In this document: positions 55,399 through 63,902 of the stretch, in pieces | Position numbering within the stretch: position 1 is the stretch's first letter | Layout of the letters: every line of letters starts with the position of its first letter | NCBI RefSeq assembly: GCF_004342665.1 | Contig: NZ_SMBY01000001.1 | Span: forward strand, 62,001 to 126,000 | Direction: 5' to 3' | Length of the DNA: 64,000 nt | Origin: Samsonia erythrinae | GTDB taxonomy: Bacteria > Pseudomonadota > Gammaproteobacteria > Enterobacterales > Enterobacteriaceae | Position numbers and translations under genes: made by a program | The notes under the pieces: generated by a model | Told to the model about the DNA's origin: nothing | The model's database searches: none | Seen by the model: only the letters and a program-made list of their open reading frames with translations

Positions 55399-55701
55399 AT
55401 GGGCAGAACGCTCGAACAGCTTCTTGCGGATGAAAAACCGGAAGTCGTGGCCGACGCTCAGGCGATGGCGGCGGACATCCTGCTCAACATCCACCTTGCC
55501 GAACTGCGTGAAATAGTACAGAAAACACAGGTTGAAATGGCGCAGGCGCTGGGCATCAGACAACCTACCGTTGCCGGTATGGAAAAGCCGGGCCGCGACC
55601 TGAAACTGTCCACGCTTAAACGTTACGTTGAGGCGGCGGGCGGCAAACTGCGCCTTGACGTGGAACTGCCAGACGGTTCTCACTACGGATTTGTACTGTA
55701 A
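55399..55701 (+). CDS. HigA-type XRE antitoxin
   Basis: Protein of 100 aa. LAELREIVQKTQVEMAQALGIRQPTVAGMEKPGRDLKLSTLKRYVEAAGGKLRLDVELPDG is an XRE helix-turn-helix followed by the short C-terminal strand common in antitoxins paired with Gp49-like toxins. The ATG at 55399 with AAGGAG is chosen over an in-frame codon inside the toxin gene. It should neutralise the preceding toxin and repress the pair. Confidence 0.82.
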   Translation: MGRTLEQLLADEKPEVVADAQAMAADILLNIHLAELREIVQKTQVEMAQALGIRQPTVAGMEKPGRDLKLSTLKRYVEAAGGKLRLDVELPDGSHYGFVL

Positions 55702-55705
55702 ACAC

Positions 55706-55730
55706 TGACGCTCCATGAAATGGAGCGTCA
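55706..55730. terminator. Hairpin after the antitoxin gene
   Basis: TGACGCTCCAT/ATGGAGCGTCA, perfect 11-bp stem with GAA loop, four bases after the stop. No U-run follows (ACCCCCC), so termination is uncertain. Confidence 0.45.
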
Positions 55731-56187
55731 ACCCCCCTTATAACGGGCAGCGGCCTGCATTGCCGTAAGGCTTTGCTGCCGAGTGACCGCAATCCTGCAC
55801 CAAAATTTCAATTTTCATTCACTGCGCCAATCCAGTGCGTCACTTTAACCGCGCCAAGCGGGAAAGTGACGCACCAGCGCCATGTTACTGCACCAGACAA
55901 TTCCACTGCGCCAGCACGCGGCGGGATTCTGACACCGTGATTCAACCCACTTTCACTTACAGGAGAACGTGAACCGATACCGGAGGGGGATCAGGACGAT
56001 CCGGGGGATAACCCGCGCCAGCGGGCGGCTGCTCAGAGATCACAACCGAAGCCCCGTAACACCTCAACGGCTGCCGCCCCGGCGCTCAGGTATCGTTCGC
56101 AGCCCGACCACCATTCAGGGCTATCGGCCTACGCGCCGGGGAAGGTTGTATCAGATTTTGGAGTTGCTGCAATCATGAAAGGGGGAA
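55731..56187. other. Gene-free or weakly coding stretch before the Integrase_1 gene
   Basis: Contains a perfect 12-bp stem GTGCGTCACTTT (55835-55846)/AAAGTGACGCAC (55863-55874) and several ACTGCRCCA motifs. From about 55935 one frame is open into the next gene and has protein-like composition (GDQDDPGDNPRQRAAAQ), but it has no start codon. It may be the remnant of a larger gene, for example the C-terminus of a mobilisation protein. A second, Arg-rich frame (55969-56178) looks like a shadow. Confidence 0.35.
55821..55913. repeat. Cluster of ACTGCRCCA motifs upstream of the recombinase gene
   Basis: ACTGCGCCA at 55821-55829 and 55905-55913, ACTGCACCA at 55887-55895, and a one-mismatch copy at 55848-55856. 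The reverse-complement form recurs downstream of the gene at 57088-57225. Confidence 0.5.
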
Positions 56188-57066
56188 ATGCAAAAAATGA
56201 GTTTTCTGGAGCAGGAAATGAAAACGCTGGCGCGGCAGGCGGGCGGCAGTCATAAAACCGTTCACGATCGCATGGCGCTGGCGCAGCGATTCTGTATCCG
56301 TTTGCTGGAACAGAATGTGCAGATCCGGCGGGTGGAGCAACTGAAAGCCCGACATGTTGAAAGCTACATCCGGGAACGGCTGGAACAGGGCATAACGAAA
56401 CGCAGCCTGCAAAACGAAATGGCGGCGATCCGCTGTCTGCTGAAGCAGGCAGGGCGTGATCGGTTAGCAGCCAGTGAACGGCTGTCCAATAAATCTCTCG
56501 GTTTGTCCGGCGTATCCCGCAACGGCACCCGGCAAGCCATCACGGTGGAGCATTATAGGCAGGTGCTGGAAATCGCTCGAGCAAAAGACGCCGGAATGGC
56601 GGCGGCGCTGGAACTTTCAAGGTTGATGGGATTACGCTCGCAGGAAGCGGTGCAGTGCGCGCAATCGCTCGGAACGTGGAAACAGGCGCTAGAGCGTGGC
56701 GAATCCCGGCTCACTGTGGTATTCGGCACCAAAGGCGGACGGCCTCGCGAGACAATAATTCTGGATGTTGGCGCAGTCAGAAAAGCGCTGGATAACGCTT
56801 TATCTGTTGCAGAGAGTCGCAACGGCAGGCTGATTGATAAGCCCGACCTGAAAAGCGCAGTGAAGTACTGGCATGGTCAGGCGTCGCGTATCGGCTTGAC
56901 TGGCGCATATTCCCCGCACTCATTGCGTTACGCCTGGGCGCAGGATGCCATTCGCCATTATCTGGCGCAGGGATTTAGCGAAAAAGAGGCGCTGGCGCTG
57001 ACGGCGATGGATTTAGGCCACGGCGACGGGCGCGGGCGCTATGTGGCGCAGGTCTATGGGCGTTGA
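56188..57066 (+). CDS. Tyrosine recombinase, Integrase_1 type
   Basis: Protein of 292 aa. The N-terminal SAM-like DNA-binding domain is residues 1-110 (MSFLEQEMKTLARQAGGSHKTVHDRMALAQRFCIRLLE). The catalytic domain shows Arg in SRLMGLRSQEAVQ, HSLRYAWAQ, and LGHGDGRGRYVAQVY, that is R, HxxR, H and the nucleophile Tyr. This family of 'integrase domain-containing' proteins often lies in integrative or conjugative elements beside mobilisation genes, but no relaxase is present here. It is distinct from the P4-type integrase 250 bases away on the other strand, so the element has two tyrosine recombinases. Confidence 0.8.
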   Translation: MQKMSFLEQEMKTLARQAGGSHKTVHDRMALAQRFCIRLLEQNVQIRRVEQLKARHVESYIRERLEQGITKRSLQNEMAAIRCLLKQAGRDRLAASERLSNKSLGLSGVSRNGTRQAITVEHYRQVLEIARAKDAGMAAALELSRLMGLRSQEAVQCAQSLGTWKQALERGESRLTVVFGTKGGRPRETIILDVGAVRKALDNALSVAESRNGRLIDKPDLKSAVKYWHGQASRIGLTGAYSPHSLRYAWAQDAIRHYLAQGFSEKEALALTAMDLGHGDGRGRYVAQVYGR

Positions 57067-57087
57067 AACGACGGATGATTTTTGTGC

Positions 57088-57225
57088 TGGTGCAGTCAAA
57101 AGGAAAAAGGCCGAAAGGGTAAAGGAAGGCTAAGGGTAACAGCGCCAAACCGGAAAAGGCCAAAGGGCTGAAAAGGCCGTGATTGGCGCAGTTCTATGTT
57201 CGTTCGACGGGGAATCTGGTGCAGT
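57088..57225. repeat. Cluster of TGGYGCAGT motifs downstream of the recombinase gene
   Basis: TGGTGCAGT at 57088-57096 and 57217-57225, TGGCGCAGT at 57184-57192; two related TGGCGCAAA copies follow at about 57252 and 57276. These are the reverse complement of the motifs at 55821-55913, so the gene is enclosed by facing clusters. Confidence 0.5.
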
Positions 57226-57262
57226 TCTGCGATTTTCCGGCGTCAGTGAACTGGCGCAAATA

Positions 57263-57296
57263 AAAAGCAGATCCGCTGGCGCAAAGATCTGCTTTT
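57263..57296 (-). terminator. Intrinsic terminator of the P4-type integrase gene
   Basis: AAAAGCAGATC (57263-57273)/GATCTGCTTTT (57286-57296), perfect 11-bp stem, followed on the minus strand by TTTTTATTTG. It lies 22 bases after the integrase stop. Confidence 0.75.
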
Positions 57297-57317
57297 CGGC
57301 GTCAATTTGTCGCGGGT

Positions 57318-58577
57318 TCAGGCAACCTGAGTCTGCCTCTCAAAACGATAAGCCGGGATGAATTTCTGCCGGCAGGCATCGAGATAGTCCGACCACCATT
57401 GCATCATCTGCGTGCGTTCGTCGAGGTGTTCCGCTTTGTGAATATAGGCGGCGCGAACGTGGTTGCGCTCCTGATGGCTCATCTGCCGCTCCACTGCATC
57501 TTTTGACCAGCGGCCTGATTCAATCAATGCGCTACAGGCCATCGTGCGGAAGCCATGTCCGCAGATATCCATCTGTGTGTCATAGCCCATCGTGCGCAGC
57601 GCCTTGTTGATGGTGTTTTCGCTCATTGGCTTATGTGGATCGTGATCGCCGGGAAAAAGTAAATCCCCGTTGCCGGATAGTAGTTTTAGCTGCTTCAGTG
57701 CCGTTACCGCCTGTTTTGACAGCGGCACCAGATGCGGCGTTTTCATCTTTGCGCCGCGCTCTGAGTGACGCACGCCAGCGATAGGCTCACGCTGTGCGGG
57801 AAGTGTCCACATGGCGTTATCCAGATCGATCTCCGTCCAACGGGCAAAACGTAATTCGCTGGAGCGGATAAAGATCAGCAAATTAAGCTGTACCGCCAAT
57901 CTTGTCAGCAGTCTGCCGGAATAGCCTTCGATTCTTTCCAGTAGTTCCGGCAACTTTTCTAACGGCAGGGCAGGGTAATGGTTTTTCGGCGGTGGGGTGA
58001 TAGCGCCGCAGAGGTCATTGGCTGGATTGCTGGCAATCAGTCCTTCCTGTACGGCGTAACGCATGATGACCGTCGTGCGTTGCTGTATCCGTGCAGCCGT
58101 CTCCAGACAGCCTTTTTTCTCTGCTACCCGCAGCGGGATCAGCAAATTGGCGGTTTTCAGGTCGGTGATAAGGGCATTGCCGATGAACGGGAAAACGTGC
58201 AACTCCAGTGAGCGCAAGACTTTGGCGGCGTGTGCCTCACTCCAGCGAATGTTGGCGGCCACCCACTGACGAGCAATGGCTTCAAAGGTATTGCCGTTTT
58301 TCTTCGCCTGTTTGTCGTGCTGTTTTTTTACGCCGGGATCGTCCCCTGCGCTGAGAATAGTCCGGGCTTCCTCGCGTAGTTTACGTGCAGTTGCCAGCGA
58401 GACCGTCGGGTAAGCGCCAAACGCCAGCTTCTTCTCTTTGCCGCCGAAGCGGTACTTAAGATGCCAGAGCTTGGAACCGTTAGGTTTGATCAGCAGGTAT
58501 AAGCCCTGCGCGTCGCTGAGTTTGTAAGGTTTATCGAGCGGCTTGGCGTTGCGGATGGCGGTATCAGTCAGAGGCAT
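57318..58577 (-). CDS. P4-type tyrosine integrase
   Basis: Protein of 419 aa. The N-terminal domain (LTDTAIRNAKPLDKPYKLSDAQGLYLLIKPNGSKLWHLKYRFGGKEKKLAFGAYP) is the P4 integrase arm-binding type. The core-binding domain is about residues 95-185. The catalytic residues are Arg in RSSELRFARW, HGFRTMA (HxxR), MSHQERN (His) and Tyr in RAAYIHKAE. It lies 164 bases from tRNA-Phe, transcribed away from it, the normal arrangement for an island using that tRNA as attB. It is complete and presumably active, though the distal repeat has diverged. Confidence 0.92.
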   Translation of the reverse strand: MPLTDTAIRNAKPLDKPYKLSDAQGLYLLIKPNGSKLWHLKYRFGGKEKKLAFGAYPTVSLATARKLREEARTILSAGDDPGVKKQHDKQAKKNGNTFEAIARQWVAANIRWSEAHAAKVLRSLELHVFPFIGNALITDLKTANLLIPLRVAEKKGCLETAARIQQRTTVIMRYAVQEGLIASNPANDLCGAITPPPKNHYPALPLEKLPELLERIEGYSGRLLTRLAVQLNLLIFIRSSELRFARWTEIDLDNAMWTLPAQREPIAGVRHSERGAKMKTPHLVPLSKQAVTALKQLKLLSGNGDLLFPGDHDPHKPMSENTINKALRTMGYDTQMDICGHGFRTMACSALIESGRWSKDAVERQMSHQERNHVRAAYIHKAEHLDERTQMMQWWSDYLDACRQKFIPAYRFERQTQVA

Positions 58578-58740
58578 GGTGGGGGCTCCGTAGTTTATCG
58601 AACCGACAGGCCCCCAATTAAGCCCCCAAAAACTACGGATGTCAAAAAATCTGGTAGTACCTTGAGGTACTCCAGACTTTCATCAACTTACTGATTTTGC
58701 TATGTTCCCGGACGCATAGGAACGTCCCAAAACAAAAATA

Positions 58741-58816
58741 TGGTGCCCGGACTCGGAATCGAACCAAGGACACGAGGATTTTCAATCCTCTGCTCTACCG
58801 ACTGAGCTATCCGGGC
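58741..58816 (-). tRNA. tRNA-Phe (GAA)
   Basis: A 76-nt tRNA on the minus strand. The mature sequence begins GCCCGGATAGCTCAGTCGG, has anticodon loop TTGAAAA within stem AGGAT/ATCCT, T-loop GGTTCGATTCC and encoded CCA. It matches E. coli tRNA-Phe. Its 3' end serves as attachment site for the island, and the integration leaves the tRNA intact. In E. coli pheV likewise lies next to speC. Confidence 0.97.
58742..58760. repeat. Right attachment site within tRNA-Phe
   Basis: GGTGCCCGGACTCGGAATC, the 3' end of the tRNA gene. It repeats in the same orientation at 40373-40391 with two changes. Confidence 0.65.
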
Positions 58817-59135
58817 AACGGGGCGCATTAAACCGTAAAGGCCTGTCGGCGTCAACGGGTTTCTGTCACAAAGCGGAGCGCCTGCGCCATTTTCAGGCAA
58901 TTGTATTATTTACTAGTCGATTTCTGGCGATCCTCTCCGCGTTCTGAGCCTAGCGATGTTTCCCCTGCGGGCGCATCAATGTACGGTATGTTTTGTTGCA
59001 TTTTTGCGGCGTTGGGGACGGGTAGGATTATTGAATTTGATGCAGAATAATGCCACTATTGCGCGGTTTTAACGTCTCGTTCACCTGAACGCCCCTTTAA
59101 GCGCCGTTAGCGTATAGTTAAAGAGGATCGCCGAT
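58817..59135. other. Upstream region of tRNA-Phe and speC
   Basis: No gene seen. It should contain the tRNA-Phe promoter (minus) and the speC promoter (plus). TATAGT at about 59113 is a possible -10 for speC, but I found no well-spaced -35. Confidence 0.4.
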
Positions 59136-59267
59136 ATGTCAGAGTCATTGCTTATGGTGCAAAATATTCGCGCCAGCTCGTTGATGATGTCTCTGCGCGT
59201 GTCTTCTTATCATCGCTGCGCGACCTGTTTCTCTTCCCGTCGATTATCCCCTTTCACCATGCGGTGA
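59136..59267 (+). CDS. Candidate leader peptide upstream of speC
   Basis: A 43-codon frame with AGAGGA before its ATG, encoding MSESLLMVQNIRASSLMMS and then SLRVSSYHRCATC, with several Arg codons. It ends 229 bases before the speC start, and the gap contains two small hairpins (CCTACAG/CTGTAGG near 59369 and GGGAT/ATCCC near 59430). E. coli speF is controlled by an arrest leader peptide that senses ornithine; this frame has a different sequence, so a like role for speC is only an inference. Confidence 0.35.
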   Translation: MSESLLMVQNIRASSLMMSLRVSSYHRCATCFSSRRLSPFTMR

Positions 59268-59496
59268 GGCGTTTTTTCGCTCACTGTTAGGCATGAGTAA
59301 AAATAGCGTGTTGCTCTGCTTTTACTGATGTCTATCGGATGGTGCTGTCAGCAGTTTTCCATTCTTGGCCTACAGTTCAGCTGTAGGGGTCATACGCTTG
59401 TCGTTGTTGATTGGCATTGTGATAGGTCGGGATTGTCATCCCTGAACGGTGTCTTCCTGGCACATACTTTTACCCTTACCGTTTGGGTTTGGTTAC

Positions 59497-61650
59497 ATGA
59501 AACAGTTAAAAATTGCGGCGAACGCGGCGGTTGCCACGCGCTTGATCACGACGCGCGAGATTGTCGCGCTTAGCCAGACAGACTTTACCGATGTGGCCGC
59601 GGTTGTGGTCTCGATTGAGGAAGCGCGCAGCGGCATTTTGTCGCTATTGCAACACACGGGTTTTACGATCCCGGCGTTCGTGGAAGAGCCGGATGAGGAC
59701 AGAGAGTCAGATGTCCTGCCAGCGGGCAGCGCATGGCTGTCGCTGGATGATGACGGTGAGCATGCCACTGTGTTGGAACAGGCGGCGAAAGCCTATCAGG
59801 ACGCGCTGCTGCCGCCGTTTTTCGATACGCTGACCAAATACGTCAAAATGAAAAATACGACGTTTGCCTGCCCGGGGCATCAGGGCGGTCAGTTCTTTCG
59901 CCGGCATCCTGCGGGACGTCAGTTTTTTGAGTTTTATGGCGAGAATATTTTTCGCTCGGACATTTGTAACGCCGACGTCAGGCTGGGTGATTTGCTGATT
60001 CATGAAGGCGCGGCGAAGAAGGCACAGAAGCACGCGGCGCGCGTGTTTAACGCGGATAAAACCTATTTTGTGTTAAACGGGACGTCTTCCGCGAACAAGG
60101 TGGTGACAAATGCGCTGCTGGCGCGCGGCGATCTGGTGCTGTTTGACCGTAACAACCATAAATCCAATCATCACGGCGCGCTGATTCAGGCGGGGGCGAC
60201 GCCCGTCTATCTGGAAACCGTGCGCAATCCGTACGGTTTTATCGGCGGTGTGGATGCTCACTGTTTTGATGAGGCCTACCTGCGCAAGCTGGTTGCGGAA
60301 GTCGCCCCGGAACGTGCCGACGCGCCGCGTCCGTTCCGTCTGGCCGTGATCCAGCTCGGCACCTACGATGGGACGATTTATAACGCGCGTCAGGTGGTTG
60401 ATAGCATCGGGCCCCTGTGCGACTACATCCTGTTTGATTCCGCCTGGGTCGGCTATGAGCAGTTCGTTCCGATGTTAGAGGCTTGTTCGCCGCTGTTGCT
60501 GGCGCTGGATGAGGACGATCCGGGGATTTTCGTTACCCAGTCGGTGCATAAGCAGCAGGCGGGCTTCTCTCAGACCTCGCAGATCCACAAAAAAGATACG
60601 CACATCAAAGGACAGCGCCGTTTCTGCAACCATAAGCAGTTGAATAACGCTTTTATGCTGCACGCCTCGACCAGTCCGTTTTACCCGCTGTTCGCGGCGT
60701 TGGATATCAATGCCAAAATGCATGAAGGCGCCAGCGGCCGCCGTCTGTGGATGGACTGTGTGAAGCTGGGCATTGAGGCGCGCAAACAACTGCTGGCGCG
60801 CTGTTCGCTCATCAAGCCGTTTGTGCCAGAGGTTGTCGGCGGCATGCGCTGGCAGGATCACGACACGGAAACGATCGCGCGGGATATTCGCTTCTTTAAT
60901 TTTGAACCGGGTGAGAAATGGCACGCTTTTGCCGGGTATGCGCAGGATCAGTATGTCGTCGATCCGTGCAAGTTACTGCTGACCACGCCGGGTATTGATG
61001 CGATGAGCGGCGATTATACCGAGTTTGGTATTCCGGCGACGATCCTTGCCAACTATCTGCGCGAGCACGGTATCATCCCGGAAAAATGCGATATGAACTC
61101 GATCCTGTTTCTGTTAACGCCTGCGGAAGATGGCGCCAAAATGCGGGAGCTGGTTGATGCGCTGGTTCATTTTGAAGCACTGATTGCCCGTGATGCGCCG
61201 CTCAGTGAAGTGCTGCCCAGCCTGTATCAGAAGCATAAAGCGCGTTATCGGGGCTACCGGCTGCGTCGACTGTGTCAGGAAATGCATGATTTTTACGCCA
61301 GCCACGGCGTGAAAGATCTGCAAAAGGCGATGTTCCGTAAAACGGATTTCCCGCCCGCGGTCATGCTGCCGCAAGATGCCAACAGAGAATTCGTGCGCGG
61401 CAATATCGAACTGGTGCCGATTGCCGAAGCGGAAGGGCGCATCGCGGCGGAGGGCGCGTTGCCTTACCCGCCGGGCGTGCTGTGTGTGGTGCCGGGAGAG
61501 GTGTGGGGCGGCGCGGTGCAGCGTTATTTTCTGGCGCTGGAGGCGGGAATCAACCTGCTACCCGGTTTCTCTCCGGAGCTGCAAGGGGTTTACAGCATCG
61601 CGCAAGAGGATGGCCGCACGCGTTTGTTCGGTTATGTCATAGAGGCATAA
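59497..61650 (+). CDS. speC: Ornithine decarboxylase, constitutive type
   Basis: PLP-dependent enzyme of 717 aa that converts ornithine to putrescine, in the cytoplasm. It follows E. coli SpeC closely: the wing domain (residues 1-110), then FACPGHQGGQFFRRHPAGR, TYFVLNGTSSANKVVTNALL, LVLFDRNNHKSNHHGALIQAG, and FVTQSVHKQQAGFSQTSQIHKK, where the Lys near residue 351 binds PLP. The C-terminal PPGVLCVVPGEVWGGAVQRYFLALE is also conserved. The ATG at 59497 is preferred since it begins MKQLKIAAN, as in SpeC; an in-frame start 16 codons upstream gives a hydrophobic extension with no family support. Neighbouring tRNA-Phe supports speC rather than speF; no potE follows. Confidence 0.93.
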   Translation: MKQLKIAANAAVATRLITTREIVALSQTDFTDVAAVVVSIEEARSGILSLLQHTGFTIPAFVEEPDEDRESDVLPAGSAWLSLDDDGEHATVLEQAAKAYQDALLPPFFDTLTKYVKMKNTTFACPGHQGGQFFRRHPAGRQFFEFYGENIFRSDICNADVRLGDLLIHEGAAKKAQKHAARVFNADKTYFVLNGTSSANKVVTNALLARGDLVLFDRNNHKSNHHGALIQAGATPVYLETVRNPYGFIGGVDAHCFDEAYLRKLVAEVAPERADAPRPFRLAVIQLGTYDGTIYNARQVVDSIGPLCDYILFDSAWVGYEQFVPMLEACSPLLLALDEDDPGIFVTQSVHKQQAGFSQTSQIHKKDTHIKGQRRFCNHKQLNNAFMLHASTSPFYPLFAALDINAKMHEGASGRRLWMDCVKLGIEARKQLLARCSLIKPFVPEVVGGMRWQDHDTETIARDIRFFNFEPGEKWHAFAGYAQDQYVVDPCKLLLTTPGIDAMSGDYTEFGIPATILANYLREHGIIPEKCDMNSILFLLTPAEDGAKMRELVDALVHFEALIARDAPLSEVLPSLYQKHKARYRGYRLRRLCQEMHDFYASHGVKDLQKAMFRKTDFPPAVMLPQDANREFVRGNIELVPIAEAEGRIAAEGALPYPPGVLCVVPGEVWGGAVQRYFLALEAGINLLPGFSPELQGVYSIAQEDGRTRLFGYVIEA

Positions 61651-61661
61651 TGGCGTTTCAC

Positions 61662-61697
61662 TTCAGGCTCGGAAACGACGAGCCTGAAGATCTTTTT
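61662..61697 (+). terminator. Intrinsic terminator of speC
   Basis: TTCAGGCTCG/CGAGCCTGAA, perfect 10-bp stem with 7-base loop, followed by GATCTTTTTTCTT, 11 bases after the speC stop. Confidence 0.88.
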
Positions 61698-61749
61698 TCT
61701 TAACCTATGTCGGGTGAAGGAGGGTTATTCGAGAGCGTATGCGCGTGTT

Positions 61750-62376
61750 CTATGCTTGTGCATCGGCCTGCGCCGCATCTTCTTCCGCCTGTCGTAAAAT
61801 GGCTTTGGCAACCCATTGGGTAACATCCTGAATGTCATCTTCACCCAGATTCCAGATATCTTTCAGCACCAGAAAAACTTCAGAACCATAAATCAGCGAT
61901 AGGGCGTAAATGACGCGCTGGTGCGCTTCAGGCGTCACTTTCCCTTCCAACGGTTCGGTTGCGATCTTGAGCAGGCGTTTACGGTTGCCGCGTATCAGCG
62001 TTTCTGTATTGAGACGCTTGGAACGGCGATCGGCCCATTGCTGAAGCGAAAGATGCAAGGCCGCGCGCAGCGCGCCTTCATGTTCCAGCATCCTTGGGTA
62101 GGCGAAACGCAACAGTTCGGAAACGCGCGCGTTGGCGTTCGGCTGTGTAGGACGCCACGCAAGAATCGGTCCCAGACTTTCGCCCACCACCGCAGAAACC
62201 AGCGCGCTTTGCGTCGGGAAGTACCGGTAGGCCGTCGCACGTGAAAGTTGAGCCGCAGAGGCAATGTCGGTAATGGAGGGAAATATACCCTGGTCAAACA
62301 TATTCATGGCGGTATCAATTAGCAAACGGCGGGTTTTTGCCCGCGTCGATGTCAGTTTTTCGTCCCGTTCAATCAC
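61750..62376 (-). CDS. TetR family regulator
   Basis: Protein of 208 aa with an N-terminal helix-turn-helix (RLLIDTAMNMFDQGIFPSITDIASAAQLSRATAYRYFPTQSALVSAV) and a helical ligand domain ending in an acidic Ala-rich tail. It is divergent from the Tm-1-like/PEP-hydrolase operon, which it probably represses. Direct repeats at 62514-62567 in the shared promoter region may be its sites. The ligand is unknown. Confidence 0.82.
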   Translation of the reverse strand: MIERDEKLTSTRAKTRRLLIDTAMNMFDQGIFPSITDIASAAQLSRATAYRYFPTQSALVSAVVGESLGPILAWRPTQPNANARVSELLRFAYPRMLEHEGALRAALHLSLQQWADRRSKRLNTETLIRGNRKRLLKIATEPLEGKVTPEAHQRVIYALSLIYGSEVFLVLKDIWNLGEDDIQDVTQWVAKAILRQAEEDAAQADAQA

Positions 62377-62513
62377 ATAGACCTCATTGAATTTTTCGGG
62401 CCGGGTGCTTCCGGTCGGCCGACGTCAGTGCCTGAACTATAGCAAACGGAATGATTCTTGTGCTACGTCAAGCTTTCTTACTATGAACCTATTGCCATAC
62501 ATAACGTTTTGGG

Positions 62514-62567
62514 ACTTTCGTCTCATTTAGTAATTTAATGATTTGTCTTTATGATACTTACGTCTCA
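62514..62567. promoter_or_regulatory. Pair of direct repeats in the divergent promoter region
   Basis: ACTTTCGTCTCA (62514-62525) and ACTTACGTCTCA (62556-62567) match at 11 of 12 positions, 42 bases apart, about four helical turns. The two sites would face the same side of the DNA, as expected for cooperative binding by the TetR protein. Confidence 0.45.
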
Positions 62568-62663
62568 ATATGGCGATAAATTAAGCTTTTCTGTTTTCAA
62601 TCTTTGTTATTACTCTTTATATCAAACTGTTAATGGTTTTGCTAAGGGTGGGAGGGATACCAG

Positions 62664-63902
62664 ATGGGACGTGGCGTCGGCAGAATTTATATCGCAAGCA
62701 CGGCAGATACTAAAGGGAAAGAACAGCTTTATGTTCGCGACCTGATTGCCGCCACCGGTTTGGAAACCGTCATGGTCGATCTCTCAACGACGGCGCCATC
62801 AACACGTTCGCCGGAGATGGAGACGGTAGATATCCGTGCCGAAACCGTCGCGTCTTTCCATCCGCAGGGCGCATCGGCGGTGTTTTGTCAGGACCGAGGG
62901 CAGGCGATTAATGGGATGGCCGCCGCGTTTGAGCGCTTTATGCTGTCTCGTAATGATGTGGCTGGTGTGCTGGGGCTTGGCGGCTCCGGCGGCACGGCGC
63001 TGATCACCCCCGCGATGCAGGCGCTGCCGATTGGCCTGCCAAAGTTGATGGTATCGACAATGGCATCCGGTGATATTTCCGGCTATATCGGTGCCAGCGA
63101 TATCAGCATGATGTATTCCGTTACCGATGTGGCGGGTCTGAACCGTATTTCCCGTCAGGTTCTTGGCAACGCGGCGCATCAGATTGCCGGCGCCGTGAAG
63201 TTTCATATCCAGAAGGCGAGTGAAGACAAACCGGCGATTGGGCTGACGATGTTTGGCGTCACGACGCCGTGTATTCAGGAAGCCTGCCGCGCGCTGGAAA
63301 CGGCGTTTGATTGTCTGGTTTTTCATGCGACCGGCAGCGGCGGGAAAGCGATGGAAAAGCTGGTGGACAGCCATTTGCTTTCCGGCGTGCTCGACGTCAC
63401 CACGACAGAGGTATGCGATTTATTGTTTGACGGCGTGCTGGCCTGCGGGCCGGAACGGTTTGATGCGATAGCGAGGACGCAGGTGCCTTATGTCGCTTCG
63501 TGCGGCGCGCTGGATATGGTGAACTTTGGCGATCCCGCCAGCGTGCCGAAGAAATATGCACATCGCCTGTTTTACCATCATAACGCGCAGGTCACTCTGA
63601 TGCGCACCACTGTCGATGAAAACATCGCTCTGGCGCGGTGGATTGGGGAGAAACTTAACCGCTGTGAAGGGGAGGTGCGCTTTCTGATCCCCGAAGAGGG
63701 ATTCTCCGCGCTGGACGCGCCGGATCAGGCGTTTTGGCACCCTGAAGCGCGCACGGCGTTTATCAGCACGCTGGAGGGCGTCGTGCAGCAAACGGCAAAA
63801 CGACAGATTATTCGTCTGCCTTTCCATATTAACGATCCTTTATTTGCCCACGCGGCTGTCGACACGTTTCGGGCGCTTATGAAGCAACAGGGAGAAGCAT
63901 AA
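62664..63902 (+). CDS. Tm-1-like ATP-binding domain protein (UPF0261)
   Basis: Protein of 412 aa. [38 protein letters not shown] opens the Tm-1-like ATP-binding family; further motifs are [47 protein letters not shown] and [16 protein letters not shown]. Plant Tm-1 with this fold inhibits tobamovirus replication; bacterial members are of unproven function but usually pair with a TIM-barrel PEP-hydrolase family protein, as here (TAATG overlap with the next gene). GGAGGG precedes the start. It is divergent from a TetR gene. A catabolic role for the pair is likely. Confidence 0.85.
   Translation: MGRGVGRIYIASTADTKGKEQLYVRDLIAATGLETVMVDLSTTAPSTRSPEMETVDIRAETVASFHPQGASAVFCQDRGQAINGMAAAFERFMLSRNDVAGVLGLGGSGGTALITPAMQALPIGLPKLMVSTMASGDISGYIGASDISMMYSVTDVAGLNRISRQVLGNAAHQIAGAVKFHIQKASEDKPAIGLTMFGVTTPCIQEACRALETAFDCLVFHATGSGGKAMEKLVDSHLLSGVLDVTTTEVCDLLFDGVLACGPERFDAIARTQVPYVASCGALDMVNFGDPASVPKKYAHRLFYHHNAQVTLMRTTVDENIALARWIGEKLNRCEGEVRFLIPEEGFSALDAPDQAFWHPEARTAFISTLEGVVQQTAKRQIIRLPFHINDPLFAHAAVDTFRALMKQQGEA

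Larger units (their letters stand above)
40373..58760. mobile_element. Genomic island in tRNA-Phe carrying defence genes
   Basis: About 18.4 kb between a 19-base repeat of the tRNA-Phe 3' end at each side (17 of 19 identical). A P4-type integrase gene sits next to the tRNA. Contents in order: serine recombinase, two ParB-like genes, HipBA, type I restriction genes with PrrC, P4-like leader region, Ner-like regulator, HigBA-like pair, Integrase_1 recombinase and the P4-type integrase. Base composition changes sharply inside, from AT-rich (recombinase/parB) to balanced (hsd), so it is probably a composite of several acquisitions. Flanking genes (RND pump, speC) are ordinary chromosomal genes. 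The left boundary rests on the repeat alone. Confidence 0.65.

Noticed and set aside
55969..56178. Arg-rich 69-codon frame before the Integrase_1 gene
   Set aside because: Composition is typical of an out-of-frame reading of GC-rich DNA; another frame over the same bases looks more protein-like but lacks a start.
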